A stretch of 64,000 nucleotides of DNA from a bacterium (GCA_026708055.1 JAPOVS010000069.1:10110-74109); one strand, 5' to 3'; numbered from the stretch's first letter, positions 25,665 through 37,292 are shown. The notes: a model not told the origin generated them from the sequence alone. Program-made: numbers and translations.

Positions 25665-26707
25665 GGCGGGTCAGTCTGGCAGACGGCGGGGGCGCCCGCG
25701 GTCGGCTCCAGGTGCAGGCGCTGCGCGCTGCGGCGCACCCGCCAGCCACCGCCCACGTCGGTGGCCCGCGCCTCGCCCAGCGCCACCGCCAGGGCCCGGT
25801 CCACCGCCGCCAGGTCGGGCGGGTGCCGCTCGCCGCGGGCGGTTGTGCCGCGGGCCTCGGTGATCCAGCGGCCCTCCGTGATCCAGCGGCGCAGCGCCCA
25901 GCGGGCCAGCGCCCGGGGTGCCGCCGCCAGCGCCGCGCAGTCGCGGGGATCCAGGTCGACGACCGCCGCGTCCAGTGCCTCGGTGGCCTCGCGGGCCAGG
26001 TCGGCGTGGCGGCACAGCAGCGGCGTGACGTCCCGCTCGAAGATCTGCTCCAGCAGCGGGATCAGGTCGTGGCGCACCCGGTTGCGGCGGATCGCCGGAT
26101 CCAGATTCGACTCGTCGAGCACGGGCGTCAGCCCCGCCAGCCGGCAGACCTCCGCCGTCTCGGCGCGCCGCAGGCCCAGCAGGGGGCGGCGCCGGGTGGG
26201 CTCCATGGCGGCCACACCCGCCGGCCCGGCCCCCCGCAGCAGGTTCAGCAGGACGGTCTCGGCCTGGTCGTCCGCCGTGTGGCCCAGCAGCGTGCCGTCG
26301 GGCAGCGCGGCGTAGCGGGCGCTGCGGGCCCGCGCCTCCAGGTTGGGACCGGGGGCCACCGACGCCGACTCGCAGCGGAAGCCGGCATCGACCGCCGCGG
26401 CGGCGGCCGCCACGACGCCGGCATCGGCGGCCGAGGTGGGGCGGATGCCGTGATCCACGTAGACGGCCGTGACCTCCAGGCCGGCGGCACGGGCCAGCAC
26501 CAGCAGCGCCAGGGAGTCCGGACCCCCGGAGACGGCGCAGGTCACCGCAGCCGGTGGCGGGGGGAAGGTGCAGCGCCGCAGGAACGGCTCGAAGGCGCCC
26601 GCAGCGATGGCGCTCCGCAACGGAGGCGCCGCGCCGACCGGGGCGGCGCCGGGCGCCGGGTGGGCCGCGGTCAGGCCGCGGCGCGGGCGTTCATCCGGTC
26701 GATCCAC
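25661..26707 (-). CDS. tilS: tRNA(Ile)-lysidine synthase
   Basis: A 348-aa N-type ATP pyrophosphatase that converts C34 of tRNA-Ile(CAU) to lysidine. The PP-loop is TCAVSGGPDSLALLVLA near residue 60, then VYVDHGIRP, LLGHTADDQAETVLLNLLRG and RRRPLLGLRRAE. The C-terminus is shortened to a helical region without the extended E. coli domain, as in other actinobacteria. It overlaps the metalloprotease gene by 37 nt at its start, so the true start may be further in. Confidence 0.92.
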   Translation of the reverse strand: MDRPDERPRRGLTAAHPAPGAAPVGAAPPLRSAIAAGAFEPFLRRCTFPPPPAAVTCAVSGGPDSLALLVLARAAGLEVTAVYVDHGIRPTSAADAGVVAAAAAAVDAGFRCESASVAPGPNLEARARSARYAALPDGTLLGHTADDQAETVLLNLLRGAGPAGVAAMEPTRRRPLLGLRRAETAEVCRLAGLTPVLDESNLDPAIRRNRVRHDLIPLLEQIFERDVTPLLCRHADLAREATEALDAAVVDLDPRDCAALAAAPRALARWALRRWITEGRWITEARGTTARGERHPPDLAAVDRALAVALGEARATDVGGGWRVRRSAQRLHLEPTAGAPAVCQTDPP

Positions 26708-27744
26708 AGCTTCGGGGACCTGATCTCGCCCATGCTGGGGAGGCAGTCCGGCGCCTCCCAGGCCCGCTCCACGAACGCCGTCCCCTCCTGGCGCTCCACC
26801 GCGTCGATGAACGCCTCCCCCGCCTGGTACTGGTACAGCTTCGCCTCGATGCCCACGAGGCGCTGCAGCAGCTTGTTCAGGCCGCGGGCCGAGGAGCGCC
26901 GGGCCCGCAGCACGCGGCCGAACCGGCCGGACTCCGAGAGGCGATCCGCCCCGGCGCGGTCCATCGTCACGTCGCCGTGGCCCTCCAGCAGGCTCATCAT
27001 CCCCGACAGCTTGTCGAGGGTGCCCCGCTGGGACTCCGGCGCCAGCAGCGCCGTCAGGCCGCCCTGGCGGAACGGGTCCTCACCGCTGCGGCGGGCCTCC
27101 ACGAGGCGGCGGACGGCCTCCATCATGCGGCCGGGGTCGGGGTCCACCACGTCGAGCGCCTCGTCCACGAGACCCAGGAAGTGCCGGCGCAGCCAGGGGA
27201 TGCCCATGAACTGGGCCCGGTGGGTGGTCTCGTGCAGTGCCAGCCAGAGGCGGAACTCGCGGCTGGGGAAGCCGTGGCGGCGCTCCAGCACGGCGATGTT
27301 GGGACCGACGTAGTACACCATGTCCTGGTCGTCGAGCTTGTCGTCCTCAATGATCAGCAGGTCGTACTGGCCGAGCACCCGGGTGGACATCCAGCCCAGC
27401 AGCGCCCCCACCTCGGCGCCGCTCATCATGCGGGTGATCTCGTGCATCGGGCCCGACTCGTCGACGTTGTTGGCCATGCGGTCGGTGAGGGGGCGCAGCA
27501 GCCGCTGGAACGACGCCACGTTGGCCCGGATCCACGAGCGGCGGTCCACCACCATGGCCCGCGCCCTGCTCGCCACCTCCAGGCCGGTGGCCTCGGCGAC
27601 GAGCCGCTCGGCCTGCTCGGTGGCCTCGCTGAAGTCTCGGCCGATCGAGCGGACCGCCGGTGACCGGAGGTCGGGCTGGGTGCCGCGCTCGGCCACCCGG
27701 AAGGCGACCCGCTGGGCCAGATCCCAGTCGACTGCTTGGCTCAC
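26671..27744 (-). CDS. zinc-dependent metalloprotease-like protein, DUF2342 family
   Basis: A 357-aa member of DUF2342, annotated in actinobacteria as zinc-dependent metalloprotease or F420-biosynthesis-associated protein. The zincin helix is LWLALHETTHRAQFMGIPWL, an HExxH-like motif in the variant HETTH. The third ligand region near GLVDEAL and a long C-terminal helical domain (MSLLEGHGDVTMDRAG) are also seen. The start is GTG. The same neighbour (upstream of tilS) is found in mycobacteria. Proteolytic activity has not been shown for the family as far as I know. Confidence 0.85.
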   Translation of the reverse strand: MSQAVDWDLAQRVAFRVAERGTQPDLRSPAVRSIGRDFSEATEQAERLVAEATGLEVASRARAMVVDRRSWIRANVASFQRLLRPLTDRMANNVDESGPMHEITRMMSGAEVGALLGWMSTRVLGQYDLLIIEDDKLDDQDMVYYVGPNIAVLERRHGFPSREFRLWLALHETTHRAQFMGIPWLRRHFLGLVDEALDVVDPDPGRMMEAVRRLVEARRSGEDPFRQGGLTALLAPESQRGTLDKLSGMMSLLEGHGDVTMDRAGADRLSESGRFGRVLRARRSSARGLNKLLQRLVGIEAKLYQYQAGEAFIDAVERQEGTAFVERAWEAPDCLPSMGEIRSPKLWIDRMNARAAA

Positions 27745-27769
27745 GGAGTGTCCCGATCAGCGGGGCCGC

Positions 27770-27913
27770 TCACTCGGGCGCCCGCTCCTTGCCCCGCGGC
27801 GGGTAGCGCCGGCCGTGTACGACCTTGAAGTAGCCGGCGATCGTGGCGATGATCGCCAGGACCGTGAGCGCCACCAGCAGGGGGGCGATCCACCAGTGCC
27901 AGACAACCGCCAT
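27770..27913 (-). CDS. small single-pass membrane protein
   Basis: A 47-aa protein: a tryptophan-rich start (MAVVWHWWIAPLLVAL), one membrane segment through VLAIIATIAGYF, and a basic tail ending RYPPRGKERAPE. GTG 27928 would add five residues. It begins 4-19 nt after the anti-sigma stop, so it is the third gene of the sigma/anti-sigma operon, followed by the DUF2342 gene. Function unknown. Confidence 0.6.
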   Translation of the reverse strand: MAVVWHWWIAPLLVALTVLAIIATIAGYFKVVHGRRYPPRGKERAPE

Positions 27914-27931
27914 CAGGGCCACGGCCACATC

Positions 27932-28243
27932 CTAGAGGTCGGTGACGTCGATCTGGCTCAGGTCGATGCGCTGGAGGGTCTCGGAGATGCGGATGCGCAG
28001 CGACTCGGGGGCCTGCTCCCGGCAGTGCAGTGCCACGAGGCTCTGCACGTTCATCTGCGTGTCGAAGGTGGCGGTGCAGGGGGCGCAGTTCTCCAGGTCC
28101 CGGCGCAGCGCGGCGATGCGCCCGGCGTCGGGGATGCCCTCGGTGGCCTGCAGGATCCGCTGCGCGGCGTGCGGGCAAGCGCCGGGCACCCCGGAGCATT
28201 CGGCGAGCGGCCCGAACGGGTCGGGGGGCGGGAATTCGTTCAT
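27932..28243 (-). CDS. zinc-binding anti-sigma factor, RsrA-like
   Basis: A 103-aa ZAS-type anti-sigma factor. The C-terminal pair is [13 protein letters not shown], followed by [19 protein letters not shown] as in the mycothiol-system anti-sigma-R group, which releases SigR when thiols are oxidised. The usual HxxxCxxC motif reads DxxxCxxC here, so one zinc ligand is changed from His to Asp. An upstream PHAAQRI His is present. The ATG overlaps the sigma gene stop by 4 nt, which supports a cognate pair. Confidence 0.82.
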   Translation of the reverse strand: MNEFPPPDPFGPLAECSGVPGACPHAAQRILQATEGIPDAGRIAALRRDLENCAPCTATFDTQMNVQSLVALHCREQAPESLRIRISETLQRIDLSQIDVTDL

Positions 28244-28842
28244 CTCTGTGCTCCGGGGGATATGGCCGCAACCGGGGAGTCGTCGTCGACGAGGCCGCGG
28301 GCCTCCCCGTATTCCTGCAACGTCTGGCGCAGCCGCTTTCTTCCCCGATGCAGCCGGCTCATGACCGTGCCGATGGGGATGTCGAGGATCTCGGCGATCT
28401 CCTTGTAGGCGAAGCCCTCCACGTCGGCCAGCAGCACGGCCACGCGGTAGGACTCCGGGAGCGCTTCGATGGCGTCGCGCACCTCGGCGGAGGTGATCCC
28501 GTCGAGCAGCTCGTCCTCGGCGCTGCGGGACAGCCGGGCGCTGTCGGCGCCACCGAGGCCCCGGTACAGGTAGAGCGTGTCGGTGTCGCCCAGGTCCACC
28601 TCTTCGGGGCGGCGCTTGCGGCGGCGGTACTCGTTGATGAACAGGTTCGTGAGGATGCGGAAAAGCCAGGCCCGCAGGTTGGTGCCCTCGGCGAAGCGGT
28701 CGAAGCCCTTGTAGGCCCGCAGGTAGGTCTCCTGCACCAGGTCCTCGGCGGCGGCGTCATTGCGCGTCATGCGCCGGGCGGCGCCGTAGAGCTGGTCCAT
28801 GTAGGGCATCGCCAACTCGGCGAATCGAGCCCGATCAGCCAC
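28240..28842 (-). CDS. ECF sigma factor, SigR/SigH-like
   Basis: A 200-aa extracytoplasmic-function sigma factor. Region 2 reads [20 protein letters not shown] and [20 protein letters not shown]; region 4 reads [20 protein letters not shown] and [15 protein letters not shown]. The sequence is closest in character to actinobacterial SigR/SigH, which directs the disulfide-stress regulon. It is followed by an RsrA-like gene in a 4-nt overlap. A small membrane-protein gene follows. Confidence 0.9.
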   Translation of the reverse strand: MADRARFAELAMPYMDQLYGAARRMTRNDAAAEDLVQETYLRAYKGFDRFAEGTNLRAWLFRILTNLFINEYRRRKRRPEEVDLGDTDTLYLYRGLGGADSARLSRSAEDELLDGITSAEVRDAIEALPESYRVAVLLADVEGFAYKEIAEILDIPIGTVMSRLHRGRKRLRQTLQEYGEARGLVDDDSPVAAISPGAQR

Positions 28843-28900
28843 ACCACCAGCCTAGAAGCCACCCGCGGGGCTCAACCCCCGCCCACCGCTACCTGGAATC

Positions 28901-29293
28901 TCACGTCGGGACGATGCGCAGTGGCGTGTGCCGCGCGATGGCGGCGAAGTCGCGATCGCGTTGCAGCACCGGTACGTCGAGGCGGATCGCAACGGCCGCG
29001 ATCAGGGCGTCCACCTGCGAACGCAACGTCTCACCCCGCCGGCGGAAGTCCCGGTAGATCCTGGCGGCATCGAGCCAGTCGAGCCGCGGGGTAAGCCCCT
29101 CGACATGCTGCGCGGCCAGCAGCCGCTGCAGGGAGGCGACGGAGTCGCGCTGGGCGCCGGCCATGACCTCCAGCAGGATCGGGTCGATCACCACGACTTC
29201 GCGCCTGGCTACGGCCTCCCGCATGCGGTGGGCTTCGGCTGATCCCGTCGCTCTGAGGAACTCGATCCAGGCCGACGTGTCAGCCAGCAGCAC
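28901..29293 (-). CDS. PIN-domain toxin, VapC family
   Basis: A 130-aa PIN ribonuclease. Acidic residues: [16 protein letters not shown] (first Asp), [13 protein letters not shown] (Glu), [20 protein letters not shown] (Asp) and [11 protein letters not shown] (Asp). GTG 29293 overlaps the antitoxin gene by 14 nt, the usual vapBC arrangement. VapC toxins cleave tRNA or rRNA. It lies just outside tRNA-Thr in a small accessory stretch. Confidence 0.88.
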   Translation of the reverse strand: MLLADTSAWIEFLRATGSAEAHRMREAVARREVVVIDPILLEVMAGAQRDSVASLQRLLAAQHVEGLTPRLDWLDAARIYRDFRRRGETLRSQVDALIAAVAIRLDVPVLQRDRDFAAIARHTPLRIVPT

Positions 29294-29510
29294 CGCTGCC
29301 CCAGTCGCCGAACCGGTCGGCCCGCATGGCGTCGAGGTCGCCCTCCCAGCCGGCACCCTCCATGGCGAGTTGCTCCTCGACGCTCATCAGCCCACCCCCG
29401 AGCAGGCGCTCCAGGGCTAGATGCACCGCCTGGCGCTTGGTCTGCAGCCCGAACGTGCGCATGACGCGCTCGATCAGGTCGTCGTCGATATCGATGTTGG
29501 TCCGGCTCAC
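29280..29510 (-). CDS. VapB-family antitoxin
   Basis: A 76-aa antitoxin. The N-terminal ribbon-helix-helix [20 protein letters not shown] with [14 protein letters not shown] matches the VapB type common in actinobacteria. The C-terminal tail with [13 protein letters not shown] resembles the toxin-wrapping segment. It overlaps the downstream PIN toxin gene, so it should neutralise that toxin and autoregulate the pair. Confidence 0.88.
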   Translation of the reverse strand: MSRTNIDIDDDLIERVMRTFGLQTKRQAVHLALERLLGGGLMSVEEQLAMEGAGWEGDLDAMRADRFGDWGSGAAG

Positions 29511-29578
29511 GGCCGCAGTCTACACCTCTATGTGTATTGATGTGTAACCGCGGCCCGGAGACGGCGAACCTCCCCCTG

Positions 29579-29651
29579 AGCCCGAGCGGGGAATCGAACC
29601 CCGGACCTATTCATTACGAGTGAATCGCTCTGCCGACTGAGCTACCCGGGC
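29579..29651 (-). tRNA. tRNA-Thr (anticodon CGT)
   Basis: Cloverleaf on the minus strand: acceptor GCCCGGG pairs with CTCGGGC (one G-T), D arm AGCTCAGTCGGCAGAGC, anticodon stem ATTCA/TGAAT around loop CTCGTAA (anticodon CGT), T arm GTCCGGGGTTCGATTCCC-type loop. The CCA end is not encoded. It decodes ACG. Confidence 0.95.
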
Positions 29652-29825
29652 GCCGATGTCGCCGGGGACCGGCCCGCGGCGGACATCGCTCGACAGGCTA
29701 ACGGCTCAGGCGCCACCGAGCATCACAGGCCGCTCAGACGATCTGACAGCCGCAGGCCCTCGAGACCCCCTGATCCGCGCCCGCGGCGCCTACGGTGTCC
29801 GGGACCGGAGAGCCGGGGAGAGGTT
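29652..29825. other. non-coding gap upstream of tRNA-Thr
   Basis: I see no gene here. A weak -10-like TAGCCT (minus strand, 29695-29700) could serve the tRNA, but no matching -35 is visible. Confidence 0.4.
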
Positions 29826-29963
29826 ATGGATTCGTCAGGCGAGACAGCCTCGGGCCTCGGCGTGGTCCGGCTCGACGTGCCTCCGGTCACGAAGACCGAT
29901 ATCCTTCCCTTCCTGACCAGTCCGGTCGGCACGCAACTCTCGCTCGAGTCCGTCCCTGCATGA
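29826..29963 (+). pseudogene. short ORF, possible remnant of a longer gene
   Basis: A 45-codon frame starts at ATG 29826 behind a good GGGGAGAGG ribosome binding site (product MDSSGETASGLGVVRLDVPP to SLESVPA). It ends in ATGA overlapping the start of the next frame. The strong start signal, the coupled overlap and the short length together suggest the two ends of a larger gene brought together by an internal deletion. I do not recognise a family. Confidence 0.35.
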
Positions 29964-30061
29964 TCTACAGGGCGATATTCCTCGCCGACGGATCGTCGGA
30001 CGAACCTCTGGGCGAGCATCTGGAAGTCCGATGCGCCCGGCGAGACTTGGCGGTCCGGGTC
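29960..30061 (+). pseudogene. truncated gene start (MIYRAIFLADGSSDEPLG)
   Basis: From ATG 29960 the frame reads MIYRAIFLADGSSDEPLGEH and continues plausibly for about 34 residues. After that it runs antisense into hicA and loses any family character. The strand plus LADGSSD-type acidic loop is reminiscent of TOPRIM-like second genes of ATPase-containing defence pairs, but this is only a resemblance. It looks like a gene cut by the hicBA segment. Confidence 0.35.
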
Positions 30062-30224
30062 ACCACGCCCGAGGAAGGTCACGCCCTCCATGCACCGGCA
30101 CCGTTGTCGCTCGCCCGTCGGTATGTCGGAAGTGCTTGTGCGAGCCGCGCTGGCGGACTTCCTCGAATCCCAGGCTTGTAAGCACGGCTATGGCCTCGCG
30201 TGGCTTGAGGACCGGAACTGCCAC
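30060..30224 (-). CDS. hicA: HicA-like toxin, C-terminally short
   Basis: A 54-codon frame not evident from ATG-only searches: GTG start (GTG 30227 is an alternative), product beginning VAVPVLKPREAIAVLTSLGF, with the dsRBD-like core RQRGSHKHFRHTDGR (catalytic His kept) and VPVHGGRDLPRAW before the stop. HicA normally continues with a helix after GRDLPRG, so the last 10-15 residues are missing or frameshifted. It starts 9 nt after the hicB stop. HicA is an mRNA interferase; whether this shortened one is active is uncertain. Confidence 0.7.
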   Translation of the reverse strand: MAVPVLKPREAIAVLTSLGFEEVRQRGSHKHFRHTDGRATTVPVHGGRDLPRAW

Positions 30225-30233
30225 CACTCGGAC

Positions 30234-30443
30234 TCAGGCCACCACGACGACCTGAGTGCCGACGAACTCGCCTGCCATCGCGGGCTCGCCGTCGACGAGG
30301 ATCAAGGCAATGACGTCCTTCAGGTTGTCATTGAGTTCATCGAGCGTCTCGCCCTGGCTGTGCGCACCGGGAAGGCCTGGGACATAACCGACATAGAGCC
30401 CTGTATCCGGGCAGCGCTCGACGACGGCTGTGTAACTCTGCAT
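30234..30443 (-). CDS. hicB: HicB-family antitoxin
   Basis: A 69-aa HicB: MQSYTAVVERCPDTGLYVGY, VPGLPGAHSQGETLDELNDN, LKDVIALILVDGEP, the typical partial RNase H-like fold. An upstream start at 30470 adds nine non-conserved residues. There is no C-terminal DNA-binding domain, so autoregulation through HicB alone is unclear. It precedes hicA, the reverse of the commonest order. Confidence 0.85.
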   Translation of the reverse strand: MQSYTAVVERCPDTGLYVGYVPGLPGAHSQGETLDELNDNLKDVIALILVDGEPAMAGEFVGTQVVVVA

Positions 30444-30701
30444 CGATCCACGATCCTGAATAGCTGACATCGCCCGCCATGGTAGTGGCGCGTCGGAGCA
30501 GGGCTGCCTCGACCCTGCGCTGAGCGCCTCTGGGAGGGACCACCCTCAAGGGCCGAGCGATGCCAGGGGCACGACGGGGATTCCGTCCTCCGCCAACTCG
30601 CCAGCAAGAACATGGAGGTTCCCTCCGACCGGTTGACTGACGCGCCCGCCGCCGGCGCCCCGCCCGGGCCAGGCACCATGTGAGGCCCGCCGACAAGCGG
30701 G

Positions 30702-32141
30702 TCAGTCGGGGGCGAGGTGGGGCCAGGGGTTTGTGGCTTCTATCTGGGCGGCGACCTGCAGCAGCACGTCCTCGCGGGCGTAGGCGGCTGCGAGTTGGAC
30801 GCCGAGGGGGAGGCCTTCGGCAGTGCGGCCCATGGGGATCGAGATGGCGGGCTGGCCGCTGAGGTTGAAGGGCAGGGTGAACGTGCCGTACGGCAGCGAG
30901 TTGACGAAGCTCGCCAGGACGTTGTCGGGGGTGGACACCAACTCGCCGATCGGCGGGGCCGGCTTGGCCGTGGCGGGGGTGAGCAGGAGATCCCAGCCGT
31001 CGGCCCACCAGGCGGCCATGGCCCGGCCGAAGAGCTGCCGGGCGTTCTGCGTCTTCAGCAGGTCGGTGCCGGGGGTCTCGCGGCCCCGCTCGGCCGAGAA
31101 CCAGGTGGCCGGCTCGACGTCGGCCTCGGTGAGGGGCCGGCCGATCATCTCGCCCACCTCGTCGAGGGCGGACGCCGTCGCCACCCCCCAGGTCTTGGCG
31201 AAGTTGGCCAGCAGGCGCTCATCGGTCAGCGCCGGCGGGCCGGTGGCCTCCACGCTGTGACCGAGTTGTTCCAGCAGCAGAGCCGCCCGCTCCGCCGCCG
31301 CGACGCACTCGGGATCCACCTCCACCCTGCCGTCGCCGGGCGAGTCCAGCCACAGGCCGACGCGCAGCCGGCCGGGCTTGCGGAACATCAGCTCGCCGAA
31401 CGGGCGCTCCGGTCGGGGGGCGATGACCGTGTCGCCGGGGAACGGCACGGCCTGAACATCGAGCAGGGCGGCCGTGTCGCGGACGGTGCCGGCCAGGACG
31501 TGCAGAACGGTGAGGCCGGACTCGCCCTCGTGCGGGCCATTGGAGACCCGCCCCCGCGACGGCTTGAGGCCCACCAGCCCGCAGAGCGCGGAGGGGATGC
31601 GGATCGAACCGCCGCCGTCGCCGCCGCCCGCCACCGGCACCATGCCCGAGGCAACCGCCGCCGCGGAGCCGCCCGAGGAGCCGCCGGGGCTGTGATCGGT
31701 GTTCCAGGGGTTGCGGGTGGGGCCGTAGGCGAGCGGCTCGGTGGTCGCCACCAGACCCAGCTCGGGCGTGTTGGTGCGCCCCAGGAAGGTGAAGCCGGCG
31801 CGGCGCAGACAGGTGACCTGGTTGCCGTCGGTGGGGTGGGTATAGCCGGCGTCTCGCAGCACCACCATGCCTAGGTGCACCGGGTCACCCGCCGAGGCCG
31901 GCCAGAGATCCTTCAGCAGCATCGGCACGCCCCGGAACGGCCCGTCGGGCAGATCGGGCGAATCCGCGGCCGCCAGGGCCTTGTCGTACAGCTTGTGGAC
32001 GACGGCGTTCAGCTCGCCGTTGCGGGCCTCGATCCGCCGGATCGCCGCCTCGGTCAACTCCCGCGGCGACACTTTCCCCGCCCGCACCAGCGCCGCCAGC
32101 CCGACGGCATCGTGCGCGATGTAGTCCCGCTCGTCAATCAT
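30702..32141 (-). CDS. amidase (amidase signature family)
   Basis: A 479-aa amidase signature hydrolase that cleaves carboxamides through a Ser-cisSer-Lys triad. The Lys lies in [11 protein letters not shown] near residue 77, and the Gly/Ser-rich signature is [20 protein letters not shown], with [20 protein letters not shown] following (SIR carries the nucleophile Ser). The length is typical. It ends a minus-strand series with the luciferase-like and SsnA-like genes, which suggests amide release during breakdown of a nitrogen heterocycle. The exact substrate is unknown. Confidence 0.9.
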   Translation of the reverse strand: MIDERDYIAHDAVGLAALVRAGKVSPRELTEAAIRRIEARNGELNAVVHKLYDKALAAADSPDLPDGPFRGVPMLLKDLWPASAGDPVHLGMVVLRDAGYTHPTDGNQVTCLRRAGFTFLGRTNTPELGLVATTEPLAYGPTRNPWNTDHSPGGSSGGSAAAVASGMVPVAGGGDGGGSIRIPSALCGLVGLKPSRGRVSNGPHEGESGLTVLHVLAGTVRDTAALLDVQAVPFPGDTVIAPRPERPFGELMFRKPGRLRVGLWLDSPGDGRVEVDPECVAAAERAALLLEQLGHSVEATGPPALTDERLLANFAKTWGVATASALDEVGEMIGRPLTEADVEPATWFSAERGRETPGTDLLKTQNARQLFGRAMAAWWADGWDLLLTPATAKPAPPIGELVSTPDNVLASFVNSLPYGTFTLPFNLSGQPAISIPMGRTAEGLPLGVQLAAAYAREDVLLQVAAQIEATNPWPHLAPD

Positions 32142-32158
32142 GGTGCCGCGCCCGCTCC

Positions 32159-32186
32159 TGGATTCCGGCCTTCGCCGGAATGACGA
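32159..32186. repeat. palindromic dispersed repeat (GGATTCCGGCC type)
   Basis: TGGATTCCGGCCTTCGCCGG plus AATGACGA, identical in its core to the copy at 7224. It lies between the luciferase-like gene and the amidase gene. Confidence 0.85.
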
Positions 32187-32246
32187 GCGTGAGGGCGAGG
32201 GTCGGCGGCCCCCGCCGGACCGACCGACTGAGGGAGGGTGGGAGCT

Positions 32247-33257
32247 TCACGAGTCCGGGGCGAAGGTGTCGATCATGAGGCGGACGTCGTCGCCGAGGGG
32301 GTAGAGGATGGGGCAGGTGCAGCCGTTGTCGCGGTAGTGCTCCACCTTCTCGCGGCACTCCTCGGGCGTACCGGCGGCGCAGATCATCTGCACCACGTCG
32401 TCGGGCACCAGCTTGGAGGCCTCCTGCACCTGCTCGAGGGTTGCCGGCCAGGTGAGCACCCGCCCCACGTCTTCCAGCAGCGACTCGGGCACGCCGGAAG
32501 CGGCCATGATGTGCGGCTGCTGGCCCAAGTACTGCGTGACCAGCAGGCGGGCGCCGTCGAGGGCGGCCCGGCGGTCCTCGTCCACCGAGCAGACCACGAG
32601 CTGGGGCCGGTCCAGGTCGTCCACCGAGCGGCCGGCGCGGGCGGCGCCCCGCTCGAGGGCCTCCATGGCCCGCTGGTTGTAGGTGGGCGACACCAGGTAG
32701 TTCAGCACCACGCCGTCGGCGATCTCGCCGGTGAGCTCCATCATCTTCATGCCGGTGGCGCCGATGTAGATCGGCACGTCCTTGGGGCGCCGCTCCTGGA
32801 ACACGTAGTCGAGTTCCACGCCGTCGAGCTGCACGAACTCGCCGTCGTACGTGACGTTCTGGTCGGCCAGCAGGGCACGCACCGACTCCACCACCTCGCG
32901 CATCTGGCGCAGCGGGCGGGCCCGGTCGATGCCGACCTTGCGGGCGAGAGGGTCCCACCAGGCGCCCACACCCAGCAGCACCCGGCCGGGGGCCAGGTCG
33001 TCGAGGGTGGAGAAGGTGGCGGCCAGCAGGGCGGCGTTGCGGGTCCAGGAGGCCACCACGCCCGAGCCCACCTTGATGCGGTCGGTGACCGCGGCGAAGG
33101 CCGCCATCGGCACCGTGGCCTCGCGCACGAGGCGACTCTCGGCCTGCCAGACGGCCTCGAAGCCCTTGGACTCGGCGTACTGCACGTACTCCATGGCCTC
33201 ACGCAGGGGGTGGGCGTCCTGCAGGTACATGGCCACGCGGGTGCCGTCATCGCTCAT
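32247..33257 (-). CDS. LLM-class flavin/F420-dependent oxidoreductase
   Basis: A 336-aa luciferase-like monooxygenase-superfamily TIM barrel. Typical segments: [80 protein letters not shown]. The combination is closest to the F420-dependent MER-like group, but FMN cannot be excluded. It lies between the amidase and SsnA-like genes. A role in oxidative ring opening or reduction of the same heterocyclic substrate is inference. Confidence 0.85.
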   Translation of the reverse strand: MSDDGTRVAMYLQDAHPLREAMEYVQYAESKGFEAVWQAESRLVREATVPMAAFAAVTDRIKVGSGVVASWTRNAALLAATFSTLDDLAPGRVLLGVGAWWDPLARKVGIDRARPLRQMREVVESVRALLADQNVTYDGEFVQLDGVELDYVFQERRPKDVPIYIGATGMKMMELTGEIADGVVLNYLVSPTYNQRAMEALERGAARAGRSVDDLDRPQLVVCSVDEDRRAALDGARLLVTQYLGQQPHIMAASGVPESLLEDVGRVLTWPATLEQVQEASKLVPDDVVQMICAAGTPEECREKVEHYRDNGCTCPILYPLGDDVRLMIDTFAPDS

Positions 33258-33342
33258 GGGTGTCTCCTGGTGGTCGGGCTCGGACGTGTCGGGTCGGGGG
33301 GCCGTCGGGTGGATCGCGCCGGTGGATCGTGCTCGTAGACGG

Positions 33343-34392
33343 TCAGTCGAGTTCGTCGAGGCGGCGGAAGAGGCGCTGGGCGGCCTCGGCGGCCTTGGCC
33401 CGCACCTCGGCGCCGTCGACGCGGGTGGATCGGCCGTCGGCCCAGACCTCCTCGCCGGCCACCTCCACCCGCTCGGGGCGCACGCCGGGGCTGAACGCCA
33501 CGTGCCAGGGCTCCATGGCGGCGTAGTTCCAGGTGACGCGGTCGTTGCGGGCCTCGGGCATGAGGTCCCAGCCGGCCGAGAGCCACCGCCAGGGCGTCTC
33601 CGGGCTGGCGGTCACGTCGCTCTCCCGCAGGCGCACGTAGGCGATGCGGAACTCGTCCAGCATGTCCGAGCCGATGCCGTCGGTGCCCAGGGCGACCGGG
33701 TTGCCGGTCGCCTCGAAGCGGGCCGGCCGGGCGTAGCCCACGGCGTTGTTCATGTTGGAGCGGGGGTTGTGCACCACGGTGCCCTGGAGTTCGTGGCCCT
33801 CGGGCAGGTGCACGCCGTGGATGAGCAGCCAGTCCGGGCGGCTGAGATCCCGGAGGCGCTCTGCGGCCGGGGCGTCGGCCTCCCCCTCGGCCACGTGGGT
33901 GTGCACGCCGACACCGAGGTCGGCGGCCAGTCCGGCGGCGGCCTCCAGGGTCTCGTCGGTGCAGGTGAACGCCGCGTGGATGCCCACGTAGCCGTCGCCG
34001 CCCGCACGCAGGAACCGCTCGTTCTCCGCCAGCCCCCGGCGGGCCCCCTCGGCGCCGTGTCGATCGGTCACGCCATAGGCACAACTCACCCGCACCCCCA
34101 CCGCGGCACACGCATCGGCGATGACCGAGAGCGACCCCTCGATGGCGTTCGGCGACTCGTGGTGGTCGATCACCGCCGTGCACCCCACCTCCAGGCACTC
34201 CAGCGCCCCGAGCATGGCCGACCAGTGGATGAGGTCGAGGTCCAGCGCCCGATCCAGCCGCCACCAGATCAACTCCAGGATCTCCAGGAACCCATGCGGC
34301 GTCCGGGGAGGCGCCGGCATCCCCCGCGCCAGCGCCGAGTACAGATGATGGTGGGAGCAAACGAGGCCGGGCGTGGTGTAGGGGGAGTTCAT
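33343..34392 (-). CDS. SsnA/AtzA-type amidohydrolase lacking the N-terminal domain
   Basis: A 349-aa metal-dependent amidohydrolase (aminohydrolase). Metal ligands: [12 protein letters not shown] (HxH) only 13 residues from the start, [13 protein letters not shown] (His), [13 protein letters not shown] (His) and [11 protein letters not shown] (Asp). Relatives such as SsnA have about 60-70 more residues before the HxH that form part of the beta-sandwich domain; here no such sequence exists upstream, and the 100-bp repeat copy B lies there instead. SsnA commonly accompanies selenium-dependent molybdenum hydroxylases, which matches the next gene. It may be truncated and inactive, or folded with a shorter sandwich. 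Confidence 0.82.
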   Translation of the reverse strand: MNSPYTTPGLVCSHHHLYSALARGMPAPPRTPHGFLEILELIWWRLDRALDLDLIHWSAMLGALECLEVGCTAVIDHHESPNAIEGSLSVIADACAAVGVRVSCAYGVTDRHGAEGARRGLAENERFLRAGGDGYVGIHAAFTCTDETLEAAAGLAADLGVGVHTHVAEGEADAPAAERLRDLSRPDWLLIHGVHLPEGHELQGTVVHNPRSNMNNAVGYARPARFEATGNPVALGTDGIGSDMLDEFRIAYVRLRESDVTASPETPWRWLSAGWDLMPEARNDRVTWNYAAMEPWHVAFSPGVRPERVEVAGEEVWADGRSTRVDGAEVRAKAAEAAQRLFRRLDELD

Positions 34393-34529
34393 CGGCTCAG
34401 GAAGCTCGGCGGCGGCTCATCGCCAACCCGGGTAGGGCAGGGACGCCGGTGGACGCCGTAGGCGGCCATTCCGAGGCCGCCGGAGCGCCACCGGCAGCGC
34501 CGCCCGGTCATCCGCTGACCAGCGAGGTC

Positions 34530-34627
34530 GGGGACGCCGGGGGGCGGCGCCGGATCGATTTCGCCAGACGATCCGCCGACGGCCACCGGCGGCCCCGCCC
34601 GGACGGACCAACAACCGAAAGCGGCGG
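34530..34627. repeat. 100-bp dispersed intergenic repeat, copy B
   Basis: Second copy of the repeat at 5191-5291, in the same orientation, between the molybdenum hydroxylase gene and the shortened SsnA-like gene. The shared core is GATCGATTTCGCCAGACGAT, with a matching CACCGGCGGCCCCG. Confidence 0.8.
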
Positions 34628-34632
34628 TCACG

Positions 34633-37275
<2,643 letters not shown>

Positions 37276-37292
37276 GGTGCTTCCTCCGGTGG

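Noticed and set aside
29580-30500. Integration (att) site at the tRNA-Thr 3' end
   Set aside because: I looked for a second copy of the tRNA 3' segment nearby and found none, and there is no integrase gene.
30480-30660. Short minus-strand frame ending GELAEDGIPVVPLASLGP upstream of hicB
   Set aside because: Only about 25 residues are plausible, with no start or family match; too little to call a gene or a remnant.
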